64,000 bases of DNA, taken from the NCBI GenBank assembly GCA_963707015.1, contig CAVPOO010000007.1, positions 310,001 through 374,000 on the forward strand. Direction: 5' to 3'. This stretch comes from CAVPOO01 sp963707015. GTDB taxonomy: Bacteria > Pseudomonadota > Gammaproteobacteria > Thiohalobacterales > Thiohalobacteraceae. This document shows positions 1 through 7,772 of this stretch, one piece after another. The notes under the pieces were generated by a model. That model worked only from the letters and a program-made list of their open reading frames with translations, had not been told where the DNA came from and searched no databases. The translations under genes were made by a program, and so were the position numbers. Every line of letters begins with the position of its first letter. The first letter of the stretch is position 1.

Positions 1-92
1 TTGAACAGAGACTCACTATCCGTCCATGGGATATTGCCGCTAGTAGGTCGTTTGTAGATTTGTTCTAGCGTTTTCTGATGCTTGCGCTTCAT
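1..92 (-). CDS. hicA: HicA-type mRNA interferase toxin, partial (5' end only)
   Basis: A reading frame starts at the ATG at 90-92 and runs off the window edge, giving 30 codons. They begin MKRKHQKTLEQIYKRP and continue with a GNIPW...SLF pattern, which is the N-terminal signature of HicA toxins (double-stranded-RNA-binding-like fold; degrades translated mRNA and is neutralised by HicB). The catalytic His region lies beyond this N-terminal stretch and cannot be checked. A hicB partner, if present, would be outside the window. The frame is open to the edge. It lies next to other toxin-antitoxin debris. Confidence 0.65.
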   Translation of the reverse strand, partial: MKRKHQKTLEQIYKRPTSGNIPWTDSESLF

Positions 93-98
93 AGGAGG

Positions 99-126
99 AT
101 GGTACCATATAGTGGTACCATGTCAA
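99..126 (-). promoter_or_regulatory. Putative hicA promoter with palindromic operator
   Basis: On the minus strand a TTGACA box (126-121) is followed after 16 bases by TACCAT (104-99). A perfect inverted repeat, ATGGTACCA/TGGTACCAT with a 5-base spacer, fills 99-121 and covers the spacer and the -10 box, as expected for toxin-antitoxin autoregulation. The predicted transcript would start within a base or two of the hicA ATG. The remaining bases 127-298 hold no recognisable gene. Confidence 0.45.
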
Positions 127-298
127 GCCCAAGGCCGGGTAACAGAGGAATAAGTTTTTCCGCGCGCGCGCTCTGATCTGGGCGGCAGAGCGCATGGCAC
201 ACAATGGGGATACTTCTGTACGCCGCACTGTGCTTGACTCTCAATCCGGCTGGATCGGTGATAGAGCTACGGGGGCGACAACTATGCTGGCAGAGGGG

Positions 299-453
299 GT
301 GAATGTCGGGATACATCAGTGGAGTTTCTGCGATACTCAAAAACATCCTCAGCACTTCATCAAGGAACTCGTGCCCCAAACCGTGCCGCTGCTCCTCGTA
401 CCATGCCGCCGCATCCGCTAAGTCTTGCTCTGCTTCCGGCCGGAGCCGTACTT
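299..453 (-). pseudogene. ParE/RelE-family toxin fragment
   Basis: Minus-strand codons from 453 to 299 read as the first half of a ParE-type toxin (pattern RLRPEAEQDLADAAAWY, then FLDEV and a YPDIH turn). The native start codon is missing because an IS1380-type end begins at 454-457; upstream codons come from the insertion element. After YPDIH the expected C-terminal strand pair is absent in every frame, so the gene is broken at both ends. No antitoxin gene is recognisable beside it. Confidence 0.5.
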
Positions 454-996
454 CTAGCCCGCATTTCTCACCGATGGAATTGAATAAGGCCGTGTTCCAT
501 GGCATAACGCTTGTGCGGCCAAGTAGTTATAGCCAAAGGAGCCAGCGGCCTTATGAAGACAGAGTGTACTGCAGGTCAACTGGAATTTCACGGTCTTGGC
601 GGCCGCGCGGTGGTGGGCAAGTTTGACGGTGGCAAGATCAGTTCCGACAGTGGTGGTCTGTTGCTGCGGGAAGTTGAGCAGCGTACACATATTCTGAAGC
701 GACTGGCCGGCTGTTTTGTCGATCATCGGGATCCCGATTAGATCGAACACACGGTGGATTCGCTGATCAAGCAGCGTGTGATGGGGCTGGCGTTGGGCTA
801 TGAGGATCTCAATGATCACGATGCCTTACGGCATGATCCCTTGCTGGCACTGCTCAGCGATGTGGCTGATCCGACGGGCCACGATCGACGCCGCGCCCAG
901 GATAAGGGTTGCGCTCTGGCGGGCAAGAGCACACTGAACCGTCTGGAGTTAACGCCCTTGGATGCCGATGCGGCGAGCCGTTACAAGAAGATTGTG
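454..996 (+). mobile_element. Truncated IS1380-family insertion sequence (left end)
   Basis: The element starts with CTAG at 454-457 followed by CCCGCATTTCTCACC. The same terminal sequence bounds a short element at 28198-28364 and, slightly diverged, one at 34143-34270. The transposase frame begins about 95 bases inside. Homology to the transposase stops abruptly near 996, so the right end is lost. The left end disrupts a ParE-like toxin gene; the truncated right side abuts the integron cassette debris. Confidence 0.6.
553..996 (+). pseudogene. IS1380-family transposase, 5' fragment with in-frame stop
   Basis: From the ATG at 553 the product starts MKTECTAGQLEFHGLG and continues through FDGGKISSDSGGLLLREV, typical of IS1380-type DDE transposases. 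An in-frame TAG at 739-741 falls at DPD*IEHTV, where relatives have a sense codon, so a CAG to TAG change is likely. The frame resumes with LALGYEDLNDHDALRHDP and LAGKSTLNRLEL. Family similarity ends at ASRYKKIV near 996; the remaining two-thirds, including most of the catalytic domain, is missing. It is dead. Confidence 0.75.
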
Positions 997-1048
997 ACGT
1001 GTCCTAAAGTTCATCTTTGCCAGTTTAGTCCAGAGCGCCTAAAACCGC

Positions 1049-1107
1049 ACATAACGATTGGGTTCAGGCGCGCGCTTTAGCGCGTCGCTTGGAACCCGTT
1101 GTTATAT
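1049..1107 (-). other. Integron attC site (59-base element) of the mazF cassette
   Basis: Read on the minus strand, an R'' box ATATAAC (1107-1101) and an L'' box GGGTTCCAAGCG pair imperfectly with an L' box GCGCCTGAACCC and an R' box GTTATGT. The terminal stem is GCGCGC-type around 1071-1086. The unpaired extra base lies in L'' relative to L', which sets the orientation as minus, the same as the gene it follows. The mazF stop codon lies inside R'', a common cassette arrangement. Recognition is by eye; no covariance model was run. Confidence 0.65.
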
Positions 1108-1440
1108 CCCGATTATCTGGTTAAACCCATCAATGATTTTCGCCAATTGCTCTGGCTCAACACTCCCGAGCTTCCTGCCAATTCTCTCAACAGACAATGT
1201 CCGAATTTGACTGATCTTGACCCAGGAAGGCTTCTGTAATCGTTTTGGGTCCAATGGAAAGGTGAGAGGGAATCCAGCCTTCTGAGGCTGGCTCGTAATT
1301 GCCATCGCAATTACTGTCCCGGAACGTTTGTTAAAGATATCGTGGCTCAGAATCAGGACGGGCCGGTGTCCAGCTTGCTCACGGCCGCGAACGGGGTTCA
1401 GGTCTGCCCAGCGGACTTCCCCCCTCAATATTCGGGCCAT
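1102..1440 (-). CDS. MazF/PemK-family endoribonuclease toxin
   Basis: This 112-residue protein has the MazF pattern: RGEVRWADLNPVRGREQAGHRPVLILS near the start, then AMAITSQ and PSWVKISQIRTLSVERIG. MazF-fold toxins cleave mRNA at short motifs and are held inactive by an antitoxin. The length is normal and the Arg/Thr core positions are present, so it looks intact. Its ATG at 1440 overlaps the end of the upstream RHH antitoxin gene by 16 bases, so the pair is translationally coupled. Its stop codon lies in the attC site. The pair forms one gene cassette in the orientation expected from its attC. Confidence 0.85.
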   Translation of the reverse strand: MARILRGEVRWADLNPVRGREQAGHRPVLILSHDIFNKRSGTVIAMAITSQPQKAGFPLTFPLDPKRLQKPSWVKISQIRTLSVERIGRKLGSVEPEQLAKIIDGFNQIIGI

Positions 1441-1667
1441 TCTGACAAATCCTCGCTCAATCCTTCCTCAGCAAGAGCCTTTTCATAATCAGGGTCGAGT
1501 TTCGCGCACTCCTGCGCGAGAAGGTTTTGGCTAAGCCGTTCCAGCTTTTCCTTCACTGCGTCCTGAATCGCTCGACTGCGACTCGGAAACATGCGCTTTT
1601 TTACGAGCGCGTCCACTTCTTTCAAAACGTCTGGATCAAGGGTGATTGCAATTTTGCTGCTATTCAT
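1425..1667 (-). CDS. Ribbon-helix-helix (CopG/MazE-like) antitoxin
   Basis: This 80-residue protein opens with MNSSKIAITLDPDVLKEVDAL, the strand-helix-helix pattern of RHH DNA-binding antitoxins, with SRSRAIQDAVKEKL as the second helix. The acidic C-terminal tail (EEGLSEDLSEW) is the usual toxin-binding segment. A strong ribosome site, GGAGGT, lies five bases before the ATG. It overlaps the downstream mazF-like gene and is expected both to neutralise that toxin and, with it, to bind the inverted repeat just upstream. Confidence 0.85.
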   Translation of the reverse strand: MNSSKIAITLDPDVLKEVDALVKKRMFPSRSRAIQDAVKEKLERLSQNLLAQECAKLDPDYEKALAEEGLSEDLSEWPEY

Positions 1668-1681
1668 AACGCACCTCCATT

Positions 1682-1716
1682 GGTATGATTGTTAGTCATA
1701 CCACTGTGCGTGTCAA
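1682..1716 (-). promoter_or_regulatory. Cassette-borne promoter and operator of the RHH/MazF pair
   Basis: On the minus strand TTGACA (1716-1711) and AACAAT (1693-1688) are 17 bases apart. An inverted repeat GGTATGA/TCATACC with a 7-base spacer (1682-1702) overlaps the -10 box, a suitable operator for the antitoxin. Toxin-antitoxin cassettes usually bring their own promoter, unlike most integron cassettes. Confidence 0.5.
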
Positions 1717-1717
1717 G

Positions 1718-1792
1718 GAATATAAGGACCAAGCTCAGCCGACGCGAAACCGCGCAGCGGTTGAGTGGTCGGCTGGAGCGCCTTGTTATGCC
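1718..1792 (-). other. Integron attC site of the SAM-like-domain cassette
   Basis: On the minus strand the site begins with R'' GCATAAC (1791-1785), then L'' CTCCAGCCGAC. After a variable stem (AACCGC/GCGGTT) come L' GTCGGCTGAG and a degraded R' reading CTTATAT near 1726-1720. L'' carries one extra base relative to L', giving minus orientation, in agreement with the other attC and with the gene that ends 13 bases upstream. The mutated R' may have reduced its activity. Confidence 0.65.
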
Positions 1793-1804
1793 CAGATACT
1801 CGGT

Positions 1805-2251
1805 TCACCATTGCCACACATCTTCTGGATCAACAGAAGGATCGTCATATCGCCTCACTGTCGCGATCCACTCCGGTAAGTCTTCCTTTATCCTGTCCTT
1901 CATATCCTTGACTGCCTCCAAAGTTACTTCGCCCCGTTCCATCATGAAATCGTAGAATTTCTTCAGGCTCGTGGCATTAGATTTTATACTTGTTTCACTT
2001 GCCCACATCGCTTTGCGGATGAACCAATAGCCAAGGAACATGCCCACTTCATCAACCCCTTCGGAGGCATGTTTTGGGCTTTCATAAAGCAGGAATTCGT
2101 TGATATAAAAGTCGATATTCTCTCTGTGATTTTTCGCAGTTGCCTTTGACAGACCTTTAGCCAACATCCAAGACTCAAAAGCATCAAGAATGGCTTGATT
2201 CTCTTCACGGATCAGATTGCACCGACGCTCGTATTCTTCGTACTCGCTCAT
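1805..2251 (-). CDS. Cassette orf with SAM-like (integrase N-domain-like) fold
   Basis: This 148-residue protein has no signal peptide. The middle, FESWMLAKGLSKATAKNHRE, followed by NIDFYINEFLLY and a helix containing SNATSLKKFYDFM, resembles the core-binding SAM-like domain found at the N terminus of tyrosine recombinases. No catalytic recombinase domain follows. Related stand-alone proteins occur in environmental gene cassettes and their role is unknown. The ATG at 2251 was chosen because it follows a cassette junction (GTTATGC) by 15 bases; further upstream the frame runs into another attC and IS sequence. It is the single gene of its cassette. Confidence 0.6.
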   Translation of the reverse strand: MSEYEEYERRCNLIREENQAILDAFESWMLAKGLSKATAKNHRENIDFYINEFLLYESPKHASEGVDEVGMFLGYWFIRKAMWASETSIKSNATSLKKFYDFMMERGEVTLEAVKDMKDRIKEDLPEWIATVRRYDDPSVDPEDVWQW

Positions 2252-2266
2252 GATCTTCTCTTCAGG

Positions 2267-2279
2267 GCATAACGAGCCT
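2267..2279 (-). other. Cassette junction: R' core of a third, truncated attC
   Basis: The minus strand reads GTTATGC at 2273-2267, the core recombination sequence at the 3' end of an attC, immediately upstream of the cassette gene. The left part of this site is not present: at 2274 the sequence changes to GAGCCTGTCGAAAAAG, which looks like the terminal repeat of the neighbouring IS1182-type element. An earlier cassette was therefore probably cut by the insertion. Confidence 0.45.
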
Positions 2280-3590
2280 GTCGAAAAAGTATCTGCGGAA
2301 ATTGCCACACGATTGTTTCTACGCCTGTTATTCCTGTTCGCAAATCCATGCGTCCTTGATAATCACTTGTGATTAGCGCTGTTCTTCTTCTGATCGATTC
2401 TCCTGCCTCGTTCTGGGTCGCCTTTCATGTGCTTCCCAACTCGCCGTATCGGTGTATCTTCAACAGATTATGCACGATGCAGTAGAGTTTCCACTGGATA
2501 TCCACCTTCTTTTTACTTCTGAGACTGAAGCGGTTGAGTCCGAGCGTGCTGCAGATGTTTGCGAACACCGGCTCGACAATACCCATCCGCCCGCTGTACT
2601 GATAACGGTCTTCCGGCGTATTGATCTTCTGCTTCATCAGGTCCAGGTAATTCGGTTTGGCCTGCTTTGAACGTCCGATGAAGATCGCCACCTGTCGGGT
2701 TTGCGTCTTCTGTGGGTCTCGCAGACATGTGTCACGTTGCGTGCAGGGCACGCAGTCCCGTTTGGCGCCCGGGAACCTCAAGGCTTCATAGCCACCCAGG
2801 TTATTGGCGCGGCCGTTGGAATGCAGTGTTTTGCCCGCCGGGCAGAGGCAGGTGTGTGTCGCCTCATCATAATGAAAGTCCCGCGAGGTGTAGTGGCGCG
2901 GCGCTTTCCCGCCATACTGTTCTCTATCTTTCTTTGCTCGTGCCCGGTAACGCTCGACGTCGGCAAACCGCGGATCGCGTTTTCTCAATCCCAGATCCGG
3001 CAGATAACCATCGATGCCCTTGTGATAGAGATGGGTCACATTGGCGGTATTGTAGAAGCCTGAGTCCGCCGTCAGCTTCGTAGTCTTGAAGATGTGCGGG
3101 TGGCCGATCGCCTGAAAGTGCTCCTGCGTCTGCTCCACCATGGGCTGCAGCAGGTCATGTTCCTGGGCCTCTCCATAGGCTTCTCCGTGCACAATGATCT
3201 GGTGTCTGGCGTCCACGCGGGCAACGCCATCATAGCCCTGGAGCACACCCTTGCTGGTTTTCATCTTGGCGCTGTCATTGTCCGTGATGTTGCTCTTTCT
3301 GGGCTTGCCGCCTTTACCCGGCTTGTCATCGTTGTCATCCAGCCACTGCTGGATCTTTTTCGCCTTGGCTTTGATGGGTTTCGCCGCCTGAACTTCCCGC
3401 TCACGTTGTTCCGGCTCCACTGGCTGGGCATCGGCATCGCGATGGCGTCGAGCATCGCGATGGCGCTTGAGCATCGCGATGCCGCCTTCTCCAGCTTCTT
3501 CTCTTTCTGCTTCAGCTCCCATTTGGTGCCACTCCAGCTCTTGGAGGCATTGCCCCAAGGTGTTCATGCCACGCCTTTCTGCATGGTGCC
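2274..3590 (-). mobile_element. Truncated IS1182-family insertion sequence
   Basis: The element has a plausible terminus at 2274 (GAGCCTGTCGAAAAAG), about 150 bases of non-coding end, and the 3' two-thirds of an IS1182 transposase. The opposite end and the 5' part of the transposase are absent; the sequence passes directly into the 3' end of atpD somewhere between about 3565 and 3595. This junction is best explained by an IS-associated deletion. Confidence 0.6.
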
Positions 3591-3603
3591 GCGCATGTAG
3601 CAC
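2425..3603 (-). pseudogene. IS1182-family transposase, N-terminally truncated
   Basis: The frame encodes SNITDNDSAKMKTSKGV, then TADSGFYNTANV, a cysteine-containing stretch (CLCPAG, CVPC, CLRDP) and a VEPVFANI...LNRF end, all diagnostic of IS1182-type DDE transposases. Family members carry about 180 further residues before this region; here the first residues (up to roughly 3570) are read from atpD DNA in another frame. The catalytic-domain end is intact, but the protein cannot be a complete transposase. A His/Arg/Asp-rich stretch (KRHRDARRHRDAD) looks like a small local duplication. Confidence 0.7.
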
Positions 3604-5015
3604 TGCTCTTCCGGCACGTCGTCGTAGTGGCCCTGCAGGAACGCCTCGCAGTCGCTAAGACAGTCGCTGAGGCGCACGGAAGTACCCGGGATACCGGTAT
3701 GTGCGGCGGTGACCTGCAGCGGCTGCGTCAGATAGCGCTGCAGCCGGCGCGCCCGCAGGACGATGCGCCGGTCCTTTGCCGACAGCTCCTCGATCCCCAG
3801 CATGGTGATGATGTCCTCAAGCTCATGATAGCGCGCGAGATGTTCGCGCACCCCCTCGGCGAGACTGTAATGGCGCGCGCCGAGCACATGCCGGTCCATG
3901 AGCTTGCTGCTCGACTGCAGCGGATCCACCGCGGGGTAGATGCCCTTCCCAGCCTGGGCGCGCGACAGGATCACGGTGGTATCCAGATGGCTGAGGATGG
4001 TACTCACGGCCGGGTCGGTCATGTCGTCGGCCGGGACATACACCGCCTGCACGGAGGTGATCGCGCCCTGCCGGGTGGTCTGGATCCGGTCCTGCATCTC
4101 CGCCACCTCGGTGCCGAGCGTCGGCTGGTAGCCGACCGTGGCGGGCATGCGTCCCAGCAGGCTGGATACCTCACTGCCCGCCTGCACGAAGCGGAAGATG
4201 TTGTCCATCACGAACAGCACTTCTTTCTGCAGCGTGTCACGCAGATACTCCGCGTAGGTCAGCGCGGACAGGCCGATGCGAAACCGCACACCCGGCGACT
4301 CGTCCATCTGACCAAACAGCATCAGCGTCTGCGCCATGACGCCGGCTGCGCGTATCTCGTGCCAGAGTTCATGACCCTCGCGGATGCGCTCGCCGACACC
4401 GGCGAAAACCGACACCCCCTGATGGTAGCTGGCGATGGCGTGCATGAACTCCATGATCAGCACCGTCTTGCCGACACCCGCGCCGCCGAACAGTCCGGTC
4501 TTGCCGCCCTTGACGAAGGGACAGAGCAGGTCGATCACCTTGATGCCGGTCTCGAGGATACTGCCCGCACCGACGGCCTCGTTGAGCGGCACCGGAATAC
4601 CGTGAATATTCCGGTAGTCCTGCCCGGCCAGAGGGGCGCCGTCGTCGAGCGGCTCGCCAAAGATGTTCAACAGGCGGCCCAGACAGGCCGGCGTTACGGG
4701 TACGCGCAGCGGCGCACCGGTATCGTAGACCTGCATGCCCCGCCGCAGCCCCCGCGTGGCATGCAGGGTGATGGCGCGCACGTGCCGCTCGTCGAGGTGC
4801 TGGTGGACTTCAAAAAGATAAGTCTCGTCATTCAGGCAGGTGCGCAGCGCCTGGCGCAGGGGCGGTACATGCGTACAGGCGATGACCGCCACCGGGCCGT
4901 GAACCTCGGCAATCACGCCGACCGGTACCGCATCTGTCGTCATAGGCACAGCTTCCAGCATGCCTGGGACACGGTCAACGTCACCCGCCTGCGGGCGCGC
5001 AGGGGAGTCGCTCAC
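3564..5015 (-). CDS. atpD: N-ATPase (alternate F1FO) beta subunit, 3' end altered by IS junction
   Basis: The nucleotide-binding catalytic subunit of a rotary ATPase. It has a P-loop GGAGVGKT at about residues 177-184, a GERIREG segment, and the QAGSEVSSLLGRMPATVGYQ region. Divergent termini and local wording match the N-ATPase (Na+-type alternate ATPase) lineage, not the housekeeping beta subunit. The GTG start at 5015 overlaps the upstream stop codon; an ATG at 4943 is an alternative. The C terminus reaches DDVPEEQCYMRG, near the natural end, then stops after a few residues that coincide with the IS1182 junction. In N-ATPase operons atpD is normally first, followed by the other subunit genes; none is present here, so the protein is probably an orphan without a complex. 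Confidence 0.8.
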   Translation of the reverse strand: MSDSPARPQAGDVDRVPGMLEAVPMTTDAVPVGVIAEVHGPVAVIACTHVPPLRQALRTCLNDETYLFEVHQHLDERHVRAITLHATRGLRRGMQVYDTGAPLRVPVTPACLGRLLNIFGEPLDDGAPLAGQDYRNIHGIPVPLNEAVGAGSILETGIKVIDLLCPFVKGGKTGLFGGAGVGKTVLIMEFMHAIASYHQGVSVFAGVGERIREGHELWHEIRAAGVMAQTLMLFGQMDESPGVRFRIGLSALTYAEYLRDTLQKEVLFVMDNIFRFVQAGSEVSSLLGRMPATVGYQPTLGTEVAEMQDRIQTTRQGAITSVQAVYVPADDMTDPAVSTILSHLDTTVILSRAQAGKGIYPAVDPLQSSSKLMDRHVLGARHYSLAEGVREHLARYHELEDIITMLGIEELSAKDRRIVLRARRLQRYLTQPLQVTAAHTGIPGTSVRLSDCLSDCEAFLQGHYDDVPEEQCYMRGTMQKGVA

Positions 5016-5905
5016 GGACGCTCGCCGACGACCCTGCGCAGCGCGCGCGCCAGCAGACTGTCGAGCTCAAACCGGTTGCTCGGGTGCGGGATGCTGTCAC
5101 TGCTCCAGACCGCATCGACCCCCGCCCGATGCAGCCGTTCCAGGGCGTCATCGACGAACAGGGCATGGGTCACCAGCACCGAGATGCCGGCCGGCCGGTG
5201 GGGTGCCAGCGCCCGGGCGGCGGCCTCCAGGGTACGGCCGGTGCTGACCATGTCATCGACGAGCACGATCTGGCGGCCCTGATAGTCGCCGCTCGGCAGG
5301 GTCACACGCACCTCGCGATCCCCGAGACGCGCCTTGTCCGCCACGCAATACTCGAGTCCGCGCTCACGGGCAATGGCCGACACCCATTGCCGGGACTCGG
5401 CATCCGGACCGATCAGCAGCGGCGCCTCCAGGCGTGCGGCGAGAAAGGCCGACATCTCCGCGCTTGCGGTGAGAGCCAGCGCCGGCTTCACCGGTACCGC
5501 CAGCTCCAGGCGCGCCACGCGGTGCAGATGCGGATCCACCGTGATCAGGGCGTCGAACCAGTTCGCCAGCACGGCCCCGACGATGCGCTGGCTGACGGCC
5601 TCGCCCGGCTGGAAGGCCTTGTCCTGGCGCATGTAACACAGATAGGGGGCGACCAGGGTAATGCGCCTGGCGCCCTGTTGCCGCGCTGCCCCTGCCGCCA
5701 GGATGAGTTCCACCAGCTTGTCGTTGGGCCGGTTGAGGCTTTGGCACAGCACGACCTGTTCGGGCACCCGTGCCGGCAACCGCACCCGGCTCTCACCATC
5801 GGGGAAGTGATGCAGATCCACCTCCGCCCAGGGGAGTCCGGCCGCCCGGGCGAGCCGCTGTGCCGGTGCGCGATAGTCCGGAAAGCCGAGCAGCAGCGCG
5901 GTCAC
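5012..5905 (-). CDS. Ribose-phosphate pyrophosphokinase-like protein
   Basis: This 297-residue member of the PRPP synthetase family makes phosphoribosyl pyrophosphate from ribose 5-phosphate and ATP. Visible motifs are HFPDGES (about 33-39), the metal/ATP region TVDPHLHR near residue 125, and the PRPP-binding loop VLVDDMVSTGRT near 215. It is shorter and more divergent than the housekeeping Prs, like the paralogues found beside AMP phosphorylase genes. It sits between the phosphorylase gene and atpD in one minus-strand operon and overlaps atpD as TGA/GTG. The likely role is interconversion of nucleoside-derived ribose phosphates. Confidence 0.8.
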   Translation of the reverse strand: MTALLLGFPDYRAPAQRLARAAGLPWAEVDLHHFPDGESRVRLPARVPEQVVLCQSLNRPNDKLVELILAAGAARQQGARRITLVAPYLCYMRQDKAFQPGEAVSQRIVGAVLANWFDALITVDPHLHRVARLELAVPVKPALALTASAEMSAFLAARLEAPLLIGPDAESRQWVSAIARERGLEYCVADKARLGDREVRVTLPSGDYQGRQIVLVDDMVSTGRTLEAAARALAPHRPAGISVLVTHALFVDDALERLHRAGVDAVWSSDSIPHPSNRFELDSLLARALRRVVGERP

Positions 5906-6048
5906 GTTCAGGGGATAGTCCTCAGGGTCTGCATGCTGTCGTTCATCCAGCGGTCAGGTGAAAGCAGTCACACAGGAGACCCGCGTGATCGGCACGCAGC
6001 CTGTCCGCGCCGCGTCTGGCGCCTGTGTGATGCGCGGGACACGTGCGT

Positions 6049-7584
6049 TCAGATCCGGGCGGGCGGCAGGCTGTCGCTCACCCCGAAACCGTTATCGGAC
6101 TCTGCCGCCTCCCGGGCAAAACCGAAATCTGCCGGGAATTGCGCATGGATGGTATACAGCGCCTGGCCCCGGCGCACCGGGTCACCGAGCTTGACGTGCA
6201 GATCGACACCCGCACCCTTGTCCATGGGCGCACCGGCGAGGCGGGCAATACGCGCCATCTGCAGATTATCGATCCTGGTCACCACGCCACTGGACGGCGC
6301 CGCCACCTCCTGCCGCATTTGGGCCGGCGCGGGTGGCCGGGGCGTCTTCCCCTGCGCGCCCACAATGGCCTGCATCTTGGCCAGCGCCCGTCCGGAGACC
6401 AGGATATCGCGCGCGATCACATAGCCCTGCCCGCCACGCACATCCGGATCGAATTCCAGAATCCGGCCGGCCAGCTGCAGCGCCTTCTCGCGCAGATCGG
6501 CGGGGGCCTGCGGGTCGTTGTCCAGCACCTGCATCACGTCGCGTGCCTCGAGCAGCGGGCCGATCCCCCGGCCCACGGGTTGTCGGCCGTCGGTGATCAC
6601 GACCTCGAGGTGCAGTCCCATCCGGTCACCCACGTACTCGAACAGCTTGCGCAGCCGCAGGGCGTCGGAGCGGGTCCGCACCTTCGCCGTCGGCCCGAGC
6701 GGGATATCGATCAGCAGGTGGGTGGCGCCGGCCGCGCTCTTTTTCGACAGGATCGAGGCCACCATCTGCCCCGGGGAATCGATGGCCAGCGGGCGTTCCA
6801 CCGAGATCAGGATGTCGTCCAGGGGCGCCAGTTTCGCCGTGCCGCCCCAGGCCAGACAGCCCCGTTCGTGGCGCACGATCTCACGCAGACGTTCCGGCTT
6901 GAGCCCTACCTCGGCCAGCACCTCCATGGTGTCGGCGGTACCCGCCGGCGAGGTGATGGCGCGGCTGGAGGTCTTGGGGATCAGCATGCCGTGGGCGGCG
7001 ACGATGGGCACGATCAACATGGTGGTGCGGTTGCCCGGCACACCTCCGATACAGTGCTTGTCGGCGACCAGCGGCTCACCCCAGTCCAGCCGGTCGCCGG
7101 TCTCCACCATCGCCTGCGTCAGATACAGGACCTCTTCGCGCTCCATGCCGGTCTCGGTACAGGCAACCAGGAAGGCGGCCATTTCTATCTTCGAGTAGCG
7201 GTGAGCGGTGATATCCCGGGCAATGCCCCGGTATTCGTCGAGGGTCAGCCGCTCGCCGCCGATCTTGCGACGCACGAAGCCGAACGAAGCCGGCGGCCGC
7301 GCGTGGACCACCCGCACCGCCGCCCCCTCGGAGACCCCCAGCTGCGTGAAGGCCTCCTCGCTGAGACCCAGCTCGCCGGGGGCGGTAATCGCGGCATCGT
7401 CGACCACATTCAGCACCGCCATCACCGGCGGACCATCCTCCACCTTGTGGATCTCGATCTTGCTGAGGGCCTGGAAACCTTCGCTGCGATACTGCTCGCA
7501 GTCGCGGTGCAGGTAGGCGACGTTTTCCTTGTAGGTGTCAATGGCGACGCGGCGCAGAGTCAGGAAGTCCATGGCTGGCTTCAT
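6049..7584 (-). CDS. AMP phosphorylase / thymidine phosphorylase family protein
   Basis: At 511 residues this matches the long thymidine phosphorylase-like class that includes AMP phosphorylases, not the roughly 440-residue DeoA. It has an extra N-terminal domain (about 1-95), the phosphate-binding motif ADKHCIGGVPGN (174-185), the substrate loop KTSSRAITSPAGTADTMEV (204-222) and a C-terminal barrel-sandwich domain. The family phosphorolyses nucleoside monophosphates or pyrimidine nucleosides, releasing the base and a ribose phosphate. The neighbouring aldolase and PRPP-synthetase genes agree with a nucleotide-salvage-to-sugar-phosphate role. A start at the fifth codon is also possible. Exact substrate cannot be told from the sequence. 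Confidence 0.8.
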   Translation of the reverse strand: MKPAMDFLTLRRVAIDTYKENVAYLHRDCEQYRSEGFQALSKIEIHKVEDGPPVMAVLNVVDDAAITAPGELGLSEEAFTQLGVSEGAAVRVVHARPPASFGFVRRKIGGERLTLDEYRGIARDITAHRYSKIEMAAFLVACTETGMEREEVLYLTQAMVETGDRLDWGEPLVADKHCIGGVPGNRTTMLIVPIVAAHGMLIPKTSSRAITSPAGTADTMEVLAEVGLKPERLREIVRHERGCLAWGGTAKLAPLDDILISVERPLAIDSPGQMVASILSKKSAAGATHLLIDIPLGPTAKVRTRSDALRLRKLFEYVGDRMGLHLEVVITDGRQPVGRGIGPLLEARDVMQVLDNDPQAPADLREKALQLAGRILEFDPDVRGGQGYVIARDILVSGRALAKMQAIVGAQGKTPRPPAPAQMRQEVAAPSSGVVTRIDNLQMARIARLAGAPMDKGAGVDLHVKLGDPVRRGQALYTIHAQFPADFGFAREAAESDNGFGVSDSLPPARI

Positions 7585-7772
7585 TCGTGGCGACCGGCGC
7601 GGCCGCCGAATCTCTGGGGCGCAGGATACGCGAACCCGCCCTTGCGCCTGCCGCGCACACGGCGGGCGCCTGATCCGGTTGCCGCACGGAGGCCCGCGGT
7701 CATGCGCCCGTCACCGACTCCACGCTTCCCCGGCAAATCTCTGCGGCAGGCTTCACGGTCTGTGCCGGCCGT

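Noticed and set aside
1805..2251. Integron integrase or other tyrosine recombinase
   Set aside because: Only the SAM-like core-binding region is present; the catalytic domain with its Arg-His-Arg-Tyr set is absent.
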